In this document: positions 34,414-43,004 of the stretch, in pieces
How positions within the stretch are numbered: the stretch's first letter is position 1
Layout: each line of letters begins with the position of its first letter
Origin: Bremerella sp. TYQ1
GTDB taxonomy: Bacteria > Planctomycetota > Planctomycetia > Pirellulales > Pirellulaceae
DNA length: 64,000 bases
Assembly: GCF_020150455.1 (NCBI RefSeq)
Contig: NZ_CP083740.1
Span: 5,270,001-5,334,000 of the forward strand
Reading direction: 5' to 3'
The notes under the pieces: generated by a model
Database searches by the model: none
What the model was told of the DNA's origin: nothing
The model's input: only the letters and a program-made list of their open reading frames with translations
Position numbers and translations under genes: made by a program

Positions 34414-36114
34414 TTACAGGTTGACCAAAATTTCTAATAGCTCGTCGAGTGTGGCAATCATTCGTGACGAGGCTTGAAATTGTCTTTGATAGGTAATCAT
34501 GCGTACTGCCTCCTCATCGAGGTTCACGCCACTGACGCCTAGTTTTTGGCCTTCTAACGTGTCTTTAAACACGCGAAAGCCTTCGGTGATTCCCTTGGTG
34601 ACCGCGGAAGTTTGCGCGACTCCACCCACGAGATCTTTATAAAACGTCGCGACCGAAGTCCCGCCGAAAGAATCGAGAGCTCGGTCCGAGAACGAGGCCA
34701 AAGCCAACGCGTTTTCGGTGTCCTTGCCAATCCCTGATTTACTAGCGGCGAATTTGGAAGGATCTTTGCTCACCATCTCGTTCACGCCCATATCAAGCGC
34801 CGACGAACCTGTGAAGAATGTGCCTACCCCAAGTGCTGCCAATACGCCGCTGGTATCATCGGCGAACGCAAATTCGACGTTCGGTTCATCGGCTTCGATC
34901 TGAAGTTGACCTTCCAGGGTGATCGTCGCCGATAGTCCATCGATTGCATCGAGCGAAGCTCTCAAGTCTTCAAGCGACGTGTCTTCGTTGGTACCGTTCA
35001 GTTCGATAAAGATGTCGTGCGTTTCCGATACGCCCGTCTGTCGATTTAACATCTTTACTTGGAACGATCCATTTTCAGGAGTGAACGGCAGTCCAACTTG
35101 GTCAAGGGCATCTGTCAGTTGATCCGCACTGACAAAGTGTTCCGCTTCAACCGATTCATAACCGGTTAGACCCTGCCCGCTGCTAAAAACCTTGTTGAAT
35201 TCAAACGCGAACGACTTTGCGAAATCGTCCAGCTGCGTTAGAAAGTCGCCAAGGATATGATCCCGCGAGTTAACGAGACCAGCTAGTTTGCCAGTGTCTG
35301 ATTGAATAGGAGACTCAAAATCGGCGATCTTGATTTCCACGAAGTTGATGCCATCGCTGGGAACTTCGTCGGCGTAAACTTGTCGGGCAATGCCATCCGT
35401 TACCAGGTACTCGCCCCCAGCGAAGACCGAGACGGCACCATTTTCCTGTTCGACGGCACGAATACCGATCAGCTCGGAAAGCTCTGTTAATTTCCGCTGG
35501 CGTTGATCGCGAAGGCCTACGGCGTCGCTTTTGGTTACGCCCCCTTCCATCTCGGTGATCTTCTCATTCAAATCGGCGATGTCCGTTAGCAAGCCATTTA
35601 TGTCACCTGCGGCATCGCGGATCCGGTCGTTTGTGTCGATTTGAACTTGTTGCACACGCTCGTAGAGACGCTTGATATCCGCAGCGAGTGTTTCGCCACG
35701 CAGGATCGTCAGATTACGAACGCCCAGGTCTTCCGGTTGATTTAGAATGTCGTTGATAGACCCGAAGAAGTTGTTGAGCGACGTACTGAGGTCGGTGTCG
35801 CTAAGTTCGCCAATCAGTGCGTCAAGCTGCGTGAACGTGTTTTCTTCGGCTTCACCTTTGGCCAGATCGCTACGCGAACCACGGAGGCGTTCTTCCAGGA
35901 AGTGGTCGACCTGTTGAACGATCGCCTCGACTTGAACGCCAAGCCCTAGACGCAAGTTGCCCACGGCCTGAGTCGGCGCAGGCGTATAAATCACACGCTG
36001 CCGAAGGTAATCGGGCGTGTTGACGTTCGCGATATTATTGCCGGTGACTTGCAACCCAACTTGGGCCGCATTCAGGGCATTGTTCGCTTGTTGTAGAGAG
36101 CTAAAGAGAGACAT
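34414..36114 (-). CDS. flgK: Flagellar hook-associated protein 1 FlgK
   Basis: A 566-residue FlgK of normal size. The N-terminus has ALNAAQVGLQVTGNNIANVNTPDYLRQRV, the rod/hook/HAP signature. The C-terminal helix VNLDEEAVRMITYQRQFQASSRMIATLDELLEILVNL is the D0 partner. FlgK forms the hook-proximal junction zone. Unlike its neighbours FlgL, FliC and FliD it has no copies of the roughly 100-residue module, though residues around 330-430 hold a smaller beta-rich insert (FQVKMLNRQTGVSETHDIFI) typical of FlgK. Confidence 0.95.
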   Translation of the reverse strand: MSLFSSLQQANNALNAAQVGLQVTGNNIANVNTPDYLRQRVIYTPAPTQAVGNLRLGLGVQVEAIVQQVDHFLEERLRGSRSDLAKGEAEENTFTQLDALIGELSDTDLSTSLNNFFGSINDILNQPEDLGVRNLTILRGETLAADIKRLYERVQQVQIDTNDRIRDAAGDINGLLTDIADLNEKITEMEGGVTKSDAVGLRDQRQRKLTELSELIGIRAVEQENGAVSVFAGGEYLVTDGIARQVYADEVPSDGINFVEIKIADFESPIQSDTGKLAGLVNSRDHILGDFLTQLDDFAKSFAFEFNKVFSSGQGLTGYESVEAEHFVSADQLTDALDQVGLPFTPENGSFQVKMLNRQTGVSETHDIFIELNGTNEDTSLEDLRASLDAIDGLSATITLEGQLQIEADEPNVEFAFADDTSGVLAALGVGTFFTGSSALDMGVNEMVSKDPSKFAASKSGIGKDTENALALASFSDRALDSFGGTSVATFYKDLVGGVAQTSAVTKGITEGFRVFKDTLEGQKLGVSGVNLDEEAVRMITYQRQFQASSRMIATLDELLEILVNL

Positions 36115-36152
36115 CCTTGTTTACCTCGTTAGGCGAGCCGCGTTAGCACGAC

Positions 36153-36671
36153 CTAAGCATCCTGATCTACCAGGGTCCCACCCTGATTCGAGGCATTCTC
36201 CGCTTCATATGTCGGTTTAATCTTTCCGCCAGTCGCAATGATTTGTAGCAATTGCGAAAGATGTAACACGGTTTGTTGGGCTAGCACGAAGTTTGTGAGC
36301 GTTTCGTTTTGAATATGCCGCATTGCATCTTTAGCCGTATGTGCTTTCTTTGATAGCTCGCCAGCATTGCTATCCAGGGCTTTCGCCAAGGAGTGCAAAC
36401 TGTCGGCCGGCAATCCTTTGCCTCTTGCATCGGCGAGTAGCGATTGCCGCGAGTCACGCAGTTGATCAAGACGATCCAGTAGCTCTTGTTCGCTGTTCAT
36501 CGTTTGCTGCATGGCCTCCAAGTCGTTGGCGACCATTTGCTCTCGCTTTCGCTGCAAGACGGTTAGCAAATCGGCTTGAACGTCGGACAGTTCCTGCAGA
36601 AACGTCGCGGTCTCGTTCTCGAGATCGAGAGGCATCGAAACTTCTGCGGTGGAAGGAATTGGGGAAGTCAT
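36153..36671 (-). CDS. flgN: FlgN-like flagellar export chaperone
   Basis: A 172-residue coiled-coil protein. FLQELSDVQADLLTVLQRKREQMVANDLEAM and EQELLDRLDQLRDSRQSLL fit FlgN, which escorts FlgK and FlgL to the export gate. Position supports the call: it lies between flgJ and flgK. ATG 36671 is preferred over GTG 36686; neither has a clear Shine-Dalgarno. The sequence of FlgN is poorly conserved, so the name depends partly on context. Confidence 0.75.
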   Translation of the reverse strand: MTSPIPSTAEVSMPLDLENETATFLQELSDVQADLLTVLQRKREQMVANDLEAMQQTMNSEQELLDRLDQLRDSRQSLLADARGKGLPADSLHSLAKALDSNAGELSKKAHTAKDAMRHIQNETLTNFVLAQQTVLHLSQLLQIIATGGKIKPTYEAENASNQGGTLVDQDA

Positions 36672-36712
36672 AGCTACAAAAACCACTGGAAAGGCGTGGG
36701 AAGTATTTTGAT

Positions 36713-37138
36713 TTAGAACGAAACATCCAGCTGCGAAACGGCAGCCGAATCGGCGTGGTTGTCTTGAACCTGATTTCGTTGGACGGCGTCGTCTAGCTGG
36801 CCGATTGCCGCTTGGGCATCTTCTTCGCTGACGAATGTGGAAAGTTCCGAAGCGTTGTGGCGATTGCCCATGTTGGCAGTAAACAGTTCGTACATCGGTT
36901 CCGCGATCTGCTCGGCACTGGCATCCGAGATCTTCTCGACGAGCAACTGATCTAACTGCGACTGGAAAACTTCTTCGGCTCGGCCACCATGAAGGTAGGC
37001 TGGCTTGCCGAGCGACTGTCGCATGCTCTTGAGCATCTGACCGAACATCGATTCGCCGACGAACTGGTCGAACTTCTCACGCAACTGTCCTTCTGGAGCA
37101 GCAGCGGCGGAAGTCGATGTTAAGGAGCTAACGTTCAT
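36713..37138 (-). CDS. flgJ: Rod-binding protein, FlgJ N-terminal domain only
   Basis: A 141-residue protein with the rod-binding domain: LREKFDQFVGESMFGQMLKSMRQS, then GGRAEEVFQSQLDQLLVEKISDASAEQIAEPMY. It lacks the C-terminal muramidase domain that FlgJ has in enterobacteria, so it probably acts as a rod-assembly scaffold, with wall cleavage done by another enzyme. It follows flgI with a 20-bp gap. Confidence 0.88.
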   Translation of the reverse strand: MNVSSLTSTSAAAAPEGQLREKFDQFVGESMFGQMLKSMRQSLGKPAYLHGGRAEEVFQSQLDQLLVEKISDASAEQIAEPMYELFTANMGNRHNASELSTFVSEEDAQAAIGQLDDAVQRNQVQDNHADSAAVSQLDVSF

Positions 37139-37158
37139 GGGAAGTACTTTTCGTTGAC

Positions 37159-38298
37159 TTAGTTGACGTAGATCAGTTCGCCGTAAACTTTGCCTTGGTG
37201 ATGCAGTGCTTCAACAATGTCGATAATGTCGGTGGCTGGCACTTTCAGCGTAGTCAGTGCATCTTCCAGGTCCTTCAATCGGGTCGCGTACTGCTTTTGC
37301 GTGTCAACGGTTACAAACTTGGATGCTTCAGGATTGGCTGTCTCGACTTTGATGCCGTTATGATTGATCACTACCGGGCCAATCTCGACGTCGCTGCCAA
37401 TTACAATCAGCCCTTGCTGCTTGTTGATTACGACTTTGTTGTTCAGCAGGCTGTCGACAATCGGCGTCTCCATCAGGATAGAGACGAAGAAGACAGGCTC
37501 TTCTTTGTATTGCGGTGGAATGGTGACTTCGATGGTCTTTTGATCGAGTGCCCGAGCGATCTGGCCACTGGTGCCACGGCTGATGTTTTGCTCCAGGTTA
37601 TTGACACCGAAGACGATTTCCTGAGCCATTCGCCAATCTTTATGGCCTTCGTTGATGACCAGGAAAATCTTTCCGTCTGCGGTAACAAACGGATTGCGGA
37701 TCGTCTGTTCGATACGGCAGCCCTTCTTGGCATAGCCACGCGTAGGGATCTCGGGGTTGGCGATCTCGACAGGACCGCTTGCCAAAGCCCACACCGTCTT
37801 GTCGTGAGGGTTAGGACCTTGCAGGGTTGAAATGGCCAGCGTGCCGCCCTTTAAGCTCTTGGCTCCGAGCGAGCTGACTTCGCAGTCAATGAAATCACCT
37901 TCTTCGGCACCCTCGGCCGGAATGTTGGCTCGAACGAGCACGAGGGCCATGTTCTTAATGTTCTTCAGCTCTTCGGCCAGGTATTCCCCTTCAGGACCGC
38001 TGCCGGCGTTGTTGCCCATGTGCTTCAGCATCAAAGACAGGGCTCGATGGGTCGGTGTCAAATCGGTGTCGCCGGTCCCTTTCAAGCCAACGACCAGACC
38101 AACCCCTTGCAGATAGTTGCCTTCCTGGCCTTTCACGCGGACGAAGTCGGAGAGCGGGCGATTGATCTGGAAACGTTGCGAATCGATCGAACTGTATTGC
38201 GTTCGCGAGACTTGAGCTTCAGCCCAGGAGGCAAGCGTTGCCAAGATGGCGAACGTTGTCAGGCAGGCAAGTTGTCGAATCGTTTTATTCATGATCAT
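37159..38298 (-). CDS. flgI: Flagellar P-ring protein FlgI
   Basis: A 379-residue protein with a signal peptide (residues 1-28, ending WAEA-QV). Signatures are LSDFVRVKGQEGNYLQGVGLVVGLKGTGD and, near the end, LKDLEDALTTLKVPATDIIDIVEALHHQGKVYGELIYVN. FlgI polymerises in the periplasm around the rod at the peptidoglycan layer. Two start choices six bases apart (38298 and 38292) exist; both keep the signal peptide. Its presence argues for a diderm envelope. Confidence 0.95.
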   Translation of the reverse strand: MIMNKTIRQLACLTTFAILATLASWAEAQVSRTQYSSIDSQRFQINRPLSDFVRVKGQEGNYLQGVGLVVGLKGTGDTDLTPTHRALSLMLKHMGNNAGSGPEGEYLAEELKNIKNMALVLVRANIPAEGAEEGDFIDCEVSSLGAKSLKGGTLAISTLQGPNPHDKTVWALASGPVEIANPEIPTRGYAKKGCRIEQTIRNPFVTADGKIFLVINEGHKDWRMAQEIVFGVNNLEQNISRGTSGQIARALDQKTIEVTIPPQYKEEPVFFVSILMETPIVDSLLNNKVVINKQQGLIVIGSDVEIGPVVINHNGIKVETANPEASKFVTVDTQKQYATRLKDLEDALTTLKVPATDIIDIVEALHHQGKVYGELIYVN

Positions 38299-38328
38299 TA
38301 TGCTTTGTACGGAGGTTCGCCGAGTGAT

Positions 38329-39030
38329 TTAGAACCAGTGGACTTTGTCCCACAGTCGAAGCAACCACCCGCGGCGATAAGCGTCGCGAACGGAACCTTG
38401 GTCTTCTTTGGTGATGGTCAAGTCGGCGAGGTGTTCGCTAAGAACCGTATTGTTCGGGTTGATGTCTTCGGTGCGACAGACGCCTCGCAGATGATAAATC
38501 CAGATCTCGTCGTTGACGGTGATAGTTTTGCGGGCTTCCAGCTTGAGCGTTCCGTTCGGCAAGATCTCTTGCACTTCGGCGGCGATGGTGAACTTGAGAC
38601 CTTCGGAGGTTTCCATCTCCGCTTCCGATTTCAGACGCTGATTGAGCGTGCCGGCCACGGTTTGATTACCGTCAGCTTGGACCGAAGGCTTAATCGAGTC
38701 GATGCCATCCAGTCGCAGCCAATCAGTGAGAACCGCTGCATACTGACCGCTTTTCTTTCGATCGATTTCACCATCCGAGAAAGCTTGTGCACGTTCATCG
38801 ACACGAATGTGAATCAGATCATGAACTTGTACCTGGCGTGGCGGAGGCAACTCGCGGTACATCCAACTCAGTTCTTTGGTCGTTGGGTTGTAAGGCATTC
38901 GCTGAGCGATTTCGCCTTCTGGCAAGTTTCGTTGGCTGAGACTTGAAATCGGTCCGCCTTGTTGAGCCAAAGCGGCATTGCTCAAGATGGCAACAAACAG
39001 CGACGCCATGATGAAGAAAATTGATTTCAT
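38329..39030 (-). CDS. flgH: Flagellar L-ring protein FlgH, without a lipobox
   Basis: A 233-residue protein. VHDLIHIRVDERAQAFSDGEIDRKKSGQY and FTIAAEVQEILPNGTLKLEARKTITVNDEIWIYHLRGVCRTEDINPNNTV are the FlgH signatures. The signal peptide MKSIFFIMASLFVAILSNAALA ends in ALA-QQ, a signal peptidase I site, and no Cys follows, although FlgH is normally a lipoprotein. Its ATG overlaps the flgA stop (ATGA). FlgH forms the ring in the outer membrane. Confidence 0.92.
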   Translation of the reverse strand: MKSIFFIMASLFVAILSNAALAQQGGPISSLSQRNLPEGEIAQRMPYNPTTKELSWMYRELPPPRQVQVHDLIHIRVDERAQAFSDGEIDRKKSGQYAAVLTDWLRLDGIDSIKPSVQADGNQTVAGTLNQRLKSEAEMETSEGLKFTIAAEVQEILPNGTLKLEARKTITVNDEIWIYHLRGVCRTEDINPNNTVLSEHLADLTITKEDQGSVRDAYRRGWLLRLWDKVHWF

Positions 39031-39923
39031 CGATTGATCTCCGTTTTCGGCAGAGGCATAAGGGGCTTCGCGGTGGGAACATTGATATGGCCACCTAGAA
39101 CGATTGCTTCGCCTGGGCCGGAAACTTGGGCTTGGAAGCGTTCCACTTCGCGAGCACGGCCGTAATGTTTTGGTTGGATGGGTTGAACTTCGACAAGTTC
39201 CTGCAGGCCGGCATCATTCAGGGCCATCATTTCTCGGCGAACGACGACGTTACCGGCGTGTGCAAACACAGTGACCACTTCGTTGCGTCGAACGATCACT
39301 GGCTGGCGAATATCTTCCGAAGCAATTGGGCGATCGGCGGCGATACCACGAGTGACTTGCTTGCCGATCACGTTATGAATCGAAGTTGGATAAGCATCAT
39401 CGCGACGAATCACGGTAAGCTCTCGCATTTCGACGTCGCTCGCTTGAATGACTTCGCCGCGGCGAACATTGCGAACGACATGGGCTACCGTGATGACTTC
39501 TTGAGGTTGGTCAATCACTTGGCGACCGCCGAATGTACGTCGTGGAAGACGTTTGGCAGTGGAATTGGTTGGGGCAACGTTGCCTTCAGCCGCGGCTTGC
39601 ATCCGGACTCGGCTCGAGCCAGTCACTTCGATGATTTCGCTCGAAATGCCACGAGCAGCAAGGATTGAACGAACGTCATTGATCGTCAGGTAAGTGGTTT
39701 GATCCGCACTCGGAGCTGGCATCAGTTCCATGCTGGCCAGTTCTTCACGAAGTGCTACGTTACTTACCTCGATCGATGCGACGTCACCTAGCAGTACGAT
39801 GGAACTGCTGATCGATGTCGACGCCTTCAGGGCGACGCGTTCCGTCTGGGCCGTTGCAAGTGATGCGAAGACGGCGACCATCAGTAGGCTGAATGTGAAT
39901 CGAGTTGCATGAACGAAAGTCAT
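39027..39923 (-). CDS. flgA: P-ring chaperone FlgA
   Basis: A 298-residue protein with a signal peptide and a SAF domain. The SAF part has NVRRGEVIQASDVEMREL followed by IGKQVTRGIAADRPI, typical of FlgA. FlgA helps FlgI form the P-ring in the periplasm. It sits between flgG and flgH and overlaps flgH by four bases. The N-terminal 130 residues are a less conserved extra domain (TTYLTINDVRSILAARGI). Confidence 0.93.
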   Translation of the reverse strand: MTFVHATRFTFSLLMVAVFASLATAQTERVALKASTSISSSIVLLGDVASIEVSNVALREELASMELMPAPSADQTTYLTINDVRSILAARGISSEIIEVTGSSRVRMQAAAEGNVAPTNSTAKRLPRRTFGGRQVIDQPQEVITVAHVVRNVRRGEVIQASDVEMRELTVIRRDDAYPTSIHNVIGKQVTRGIAADRPIASEDIRQPVIVRRNEVVTVFAHAGNVVVRREMMALNDAGLQELVEVQPIQPKHYGRAREVERFQAQVSGPGEAIVLGGHINVPTAKPLMPLPKTEINR

Positions 39924-39940
39924 GGTTCTAAGTCAAAATC

Positions 39941-40741
39941 CTATCGACGCAGGTTCGAGATAAGTTGCAAGATTTGATCACCGGCTTGGATCGTTTGCGA
40001 ATTCAACTCGAACGATCGCTGCGTGGTGATCAAGTCAATCAGCTCTTGAACCGGTTCGACGTTCGAGGCTTCGAGCATGCCTTTGCGAACCTGGCCAAGT
40101 CCGTTGGTTTGGGGATTGCCGGTAATCGGAGCACTGGAAGCTCCCGTTTCCGCGAAGAGGTTTTCACCTAGCTTCAGCAGGCCTTCCGGGTTGATGAACG
40201 TGGCCAATTGAATTTGACCGACTTCATTCAACGTGCTCGAGCCTGGCTGTTGTACCGAAACGATTCCGTCAGGGCTGACTTCCACTGCGGTTGCGTCCTG
40301 CGGAATAATGATCGCAGGTTCCAGTGGGCGGCCGATACCAGCCGAACCAGTCACGACTTGTCCATTGGCGTTGACCGAGAAGTTACCGGCTCGCGTGTAA
40401 TAGATTTCCCCGTTTGGATCGAGGACTTGGAAGAACCCTTCACCCTCGATGAGCATATCCAAGGGGCGGTCGGTGCTGGTGAACGCTCCTTGCTCGAAGT
40501 CAGTCTGAACGCTGGAGACTCGCACACCAAGACCGATGTCCGTGCCAGTTGGAGTCAGGTTACCGGTCGAGTCTGGATTGCCTGGCAGCACTTCGTGGTT
40601 GTAGAACAAGTCCTCGAAGTTGGCTCGATCTCGCTTGAAGCCCGACGTGTTAACGTTGGCCAGGTTATTGGCGATGACGTCGAGCTTCGTCTGCATCGAC
40701 TGCATGCCGGTGGCTGCGGTGTATAAGGTTTGAACGCTCAT
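39941..40741 (-). CDS. flgG: Flagellar distal rod protein FlgG
   Basis: A 266-residue protein with LDVIANNLANVNTSGFKRDRANFEDLFY at the N-terminus, the FlgG signature. RPLDMLIEGEGFFQVLDPNGEIYYTRAGNFSVNANGQVVTG follows, and the C-terminal helix ends SFELNSQTIQAGDQILQLISNLRR. It is an axial rod protein exported by the flagellar type III apparatus. Length and motifs are standard. Confidence 0.96.
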   Translation of the reverse strand: MSVQTLYTAATGMQSMQTKLDVIANNLANVNTSGFKRDRANFEDLFYNHEVLPGNPDSTGNLTPTGTDIGLGVRVSSVQTDFEQGAFTSTDRPLDMLIEGEGFFQVLDPNGEIYYTRAGNFSVNANGQVVTGSAGIGRPLEPAIIIPQDATAVEVSPDGIVSVQQPGSSTLNEVGQIQLATFINPEGLLKLGENLFAETGASSAPITGNPQTNGLGQVRKGMLEASNVEPVQELIDLITTQRSFELNSQTIQAGDQILQLISNLRR

Positions 40742-40790
40742 GGCTTACTTCCTTGTTCGCCTTGGAATCGCGTGTGTTGTGCGGGGGAGT

Positions 40791-41558
40791 TTAGCTTTGT
40801 CGTAGGACGCGACCGAGCAAGTTGCCCAGTGCTTCGTCCTGCGATTTGATCATGTTGATGTTGGATTCGTAGGCTCGCGTCGTTTCGATCATCGACATCA
40901 TTTCGGTGATCGGATTGGCTGCGGATCGTTCCAACATGCCGGGAGCCGCGAGTCGCTGTTCTTCCGGAATCTGCTGGACGGGACCAAGCGAGCGAAACAG
41001 GTTCTTGCCGAATTTCACCAAGTCGGCATTCGACTCAGGCTTCGCAATGGCCAGCGGGATCAGTTCGCCGCCGATCATGACTTCGCCGCGTTCGTTGTAG
41101 TACGAGCCGGTGTGAACCGCTTTGGCTTCTGGATCGACTTGAACCGGAGTGCCATCAATGGCAAGTACCGGATAACCTTCTTGCGTCGTTAGCTGGCCTT
41201 CAGGCGAGAAAACAAAGTTGCCACCGCGAGTCAGCAACACCTGGTCGCCATGCTGGACTTGAAAGTAGCCTTCGCCGCGGATGGCGATGTCGTCACGGTT
41301 GCCAGTTGGGGTGATTGGCCCTGGCTTGAAGTTGGTTTGCGTATCGCGAACCATTACCCCGCCGCCGATGTTGTTGATCGTTCCGGAGCCGGGTGAATCG
41401 TAGTGTTGGTTGATGGCTTCTGAATCACGAGCTTCGAGGATCGCAAATTCGTTCTTGAAGCCTGGCGTGTCGACGTTGGCCAAGTTATTCGCAATCACCT
41501 CAAGGCGACGCGATTGGGCTTGGGCACCCTCTGCCGAAATGTACAGGCCGTAGACCAT
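40791..41558 (-). CDS. flgF: Flagellar rod protein FlgF
   Basis: A 255-residue rod protein related to FlgG. It opens MVYGLYISAEGAQAQSRRLE and has VIANNLANVDTPGFKNEFA, then DDIAIRGEGYFQV and the C-terminal helix. The N-terminus GLY-SAEGA is closer to FlgF than to FlgG. It is the first gene of the block, with a sigma-54 promoter about 50 bp upstream. Proximal rod genes (flgB, flgC, fliE) and hook genes (flgE, flgD) are absent from this window. Confidence 0.9.
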   Translation of the reverse strand: MVYGLYISAEGAQAQSRRLEVIANNLANVDTPGFKNEFAILEARDSEAINQHYDSPGSGTINNIGGGVMVRDTQTNFKPGPITPTGNRDDIAIRGEGYFQVQHGDQVLLTRGGNFVFSPEGQLTTQEGYPVLAIDGTPVQVDPEAKAVHTGSYYNERGEVMIGGELIPLAIAKPESNADLVKFGKNLFRSLGPVQQIPEEQRLAAPGMLERSAANPITEMMSMIETTRAYESNINMIKSQDEALGNLLGRVLRQS

Positions 41559-41608
41559 GATGAATCTTCAGACTTAAACATGCCCCCCCGGACACGCTCT
41601 TTCCTAAG

Positions 41609-41623
41609 GCAAGCGGTGTGCCA
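41609..41623 (-). promoter_or_regulatory. Sigma-54 promoter ahead of flgF
   Basis: Minus strand TGGCAC-ACCGC-TTGC, with GG and GC separated by exactly ten bases, matches the sigma-54 consensus TGGCAC-N5-TTGC at every key base. The predicted start lies about 40 bases before flgF ATG 41558. It implies RpoN and an enhancer-binding protein of the FlrC/FleR type, encoded elsewhere. Confidence 0.85.
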
Positions 41624-41733
41624 AAGACTCATCACGCGAGAAGAAAATAGCGGGAACGACGCTAAGTCAAGTAACAGACTCAAGATGAGTGACTGATAGC
41701 AAAGTCCGCCAGCATGGCGGCAGAATTTTCCGT

Positions 41734-41765
41734 GAGCCCGGCAATCGGAAAAAGCTGCCGGGCTC
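41734..41765 (-). terminator. Intrinsic-type hairpin after hemC
   Basis: GAGCCCGGCA and TGCCGGGCTC form a perfect 10-bp GC-rich stem with a 12-base loop, 31 bp after the hemC stop. Only a short A/T stretch follows (ACGGAAAATT). It separates hemC from the flagellar promoter. Confidence 0.7.
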
Positions 41766-41796
41766 GGTCGGCAAAGATTGCGGAAGCGTTTACCGT

Positions 41797-42735
41797 TTAG
41801 CCGCGTCCGCCGGTCGATCGTGCGTAGCTAATGATTCGCTGTGCACCTTGAATGAGAAGCTGTGATGCGACCTGACGACCAATTTCGGCGGCCTTCGATG
41901 GAGGACCACACGCGTACGCCGAGATCTTCTGAACACCATCGCCGCTAATCACGATGCCGTCCAAATGCAGTAGGTCTCGTTCCAGCTCCAAGCGAGCCCA
42001 AGCACCGACAGGGGCCAAGCAACCACCGCGAAGTTCTGCTAGCAGCACGCGTTCAGCTTGGACGCAGTGATAGCTATCGGGATGATGAAGAACTCCAACG
42101 GCCGCTTTGGCACGATGGTCGTTCTCGCGAACTTCGATACCGAGCGCTCCTTGGCCGACAGCAGGAAGCATGACACGCTTGTCGATCACATGAACGATTC
42201 GTTCGGCTAATTCCAAACGGCGAAGACCAGCTTCGGCGAGGACAATCGCTTCGTATTCGCCATCGTCCATCTTTCGCAAACGTGTCTCGACGTTGCCACG
42301 GATGTCGCGAATCTCGAGATCGGGCCGAGCATGAAGCAGTTGAGCGCGACGACGAACGCTGCCGGTGCCGATGATCGCTCCTTGGGGGAGCGTGTCGACA
42401 TGGTAGCCTGCTTTGGAAACCAGCACGTCGCCACATGCTTCGCGAGAAGGAATCGCTGCGAGTGCCAGACCGGGGGTTGGTTCGGTCGGAAGGTCCTTCA
42501 AGCTGTGAACGGCTACATCGACGCGATTGTCGAACAGCGCCGCTTGAATCTCTTTGGTGAAGAGACCTTGGCCACCAATTTCTCCCAAAGGCCCGGATGT
42601 GACATCGCCGGTGGTCGAAACATGGACGATCTCGACAGGCTGACCGCTGCGTTTCAACTCTTCAGCGACGAAGTTGGCCTGCCAAAGGGCTAAAGGACTG
42701 CTGCGCGTACCGATGCGGAGAGGCTCACCATTCAT
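41797..42735 (-). CDS. hemC: Hydroxymethylbilane synthase (porphobilinogen deaminase)
   Basis: A 312-residue protein of standard length. It opens PLRIGTRSSPLALWQANFVAEEL, has FTKEIQAALFDNRVDVAVHSLKDLP, and GSVRRRAQLLHARPDLEIRDIRGNVETRL. The ELRGGCLAPVGAW loop near residue 239 carries the Cys that binds the dipyrromethane cofactor. It joins four porphobilinogen units into hydroxymethylbilane in the cytoplasm. Upstream lies an unusual stem-loop cluster (42801-42897). Confidence 0.97.
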   Translation of the reverse strand: MNGEPLRIGTRSSPLALWQANFVAEELKRSGQPVEIVHVSTTGDVTSGPLGEIGGQGLFTKEIQAALFDNRVDVAVHSLKDLPTEPTPGLALAAIPSREACGDVLVSKAGYHVDTLPQGAIIGTGSVRRRAQLLHARPDLEIRDIRGNVETRLRKMDDGEYEAIVLAEAGLRRLELAERIVHVIDKRVMLPAVGQGALGIEVRENDHRAKAAVGVLHHPDSYHCVQAERVLLAELRGGCLAPVGAWARLELERDLLHLDGIVISGDGVQKISAYACGPPSKAAEIGRQVASQLLIQGAQRIISYARSTGGRG

Positions 42736-42800
42736 ACGTGCGTTTTCGTTCCATGAATCGAAGGCGGGATGAGATGGAGGTCATCCGAACGAGAAACCAA

Positions 42801-42897
42801 GTTCAGATGATGAGGACGTTCGTTGGTGAGTTCAGAAGTTTGCTACGTACTTTTGGCGTTGCGCCAAAATCTCATTAGCTTGGCTAATCATCTGAAC
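42801..42897. other. Three-stem inverted-repeat structure upstream of hemC
   Basis: An 11-bp perfect inverted repeat (GTTCAGATGAT at 42801-42811 and ATCATCTGAAC at 42887-42897) encloses two perfect stem-loops. These are TTTTGGCG-TTG-CGCCAAAA at 42851-42869 and ATTAGC-TTG-GCTAAT at 42874-42888; the last two bases of the second are shared with the outer repeat. It lies about 65 bp before the hemC start and after the DUF502 stop on the minus strand. It could be a structured leader, a processed RNA or an intergenic repeat element. Confidence 0.6.
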
Positions 42898-43004
42898 AAG
42901 TCCTTAGCATACAAAACAAAAGAGTGCTGGGGGAGTTGGGGTAAGTCGAGGATGGCAGAAATGGACAAAACTGATGATTCGATCCATCAAAAACACCCTG
43001 CCAT

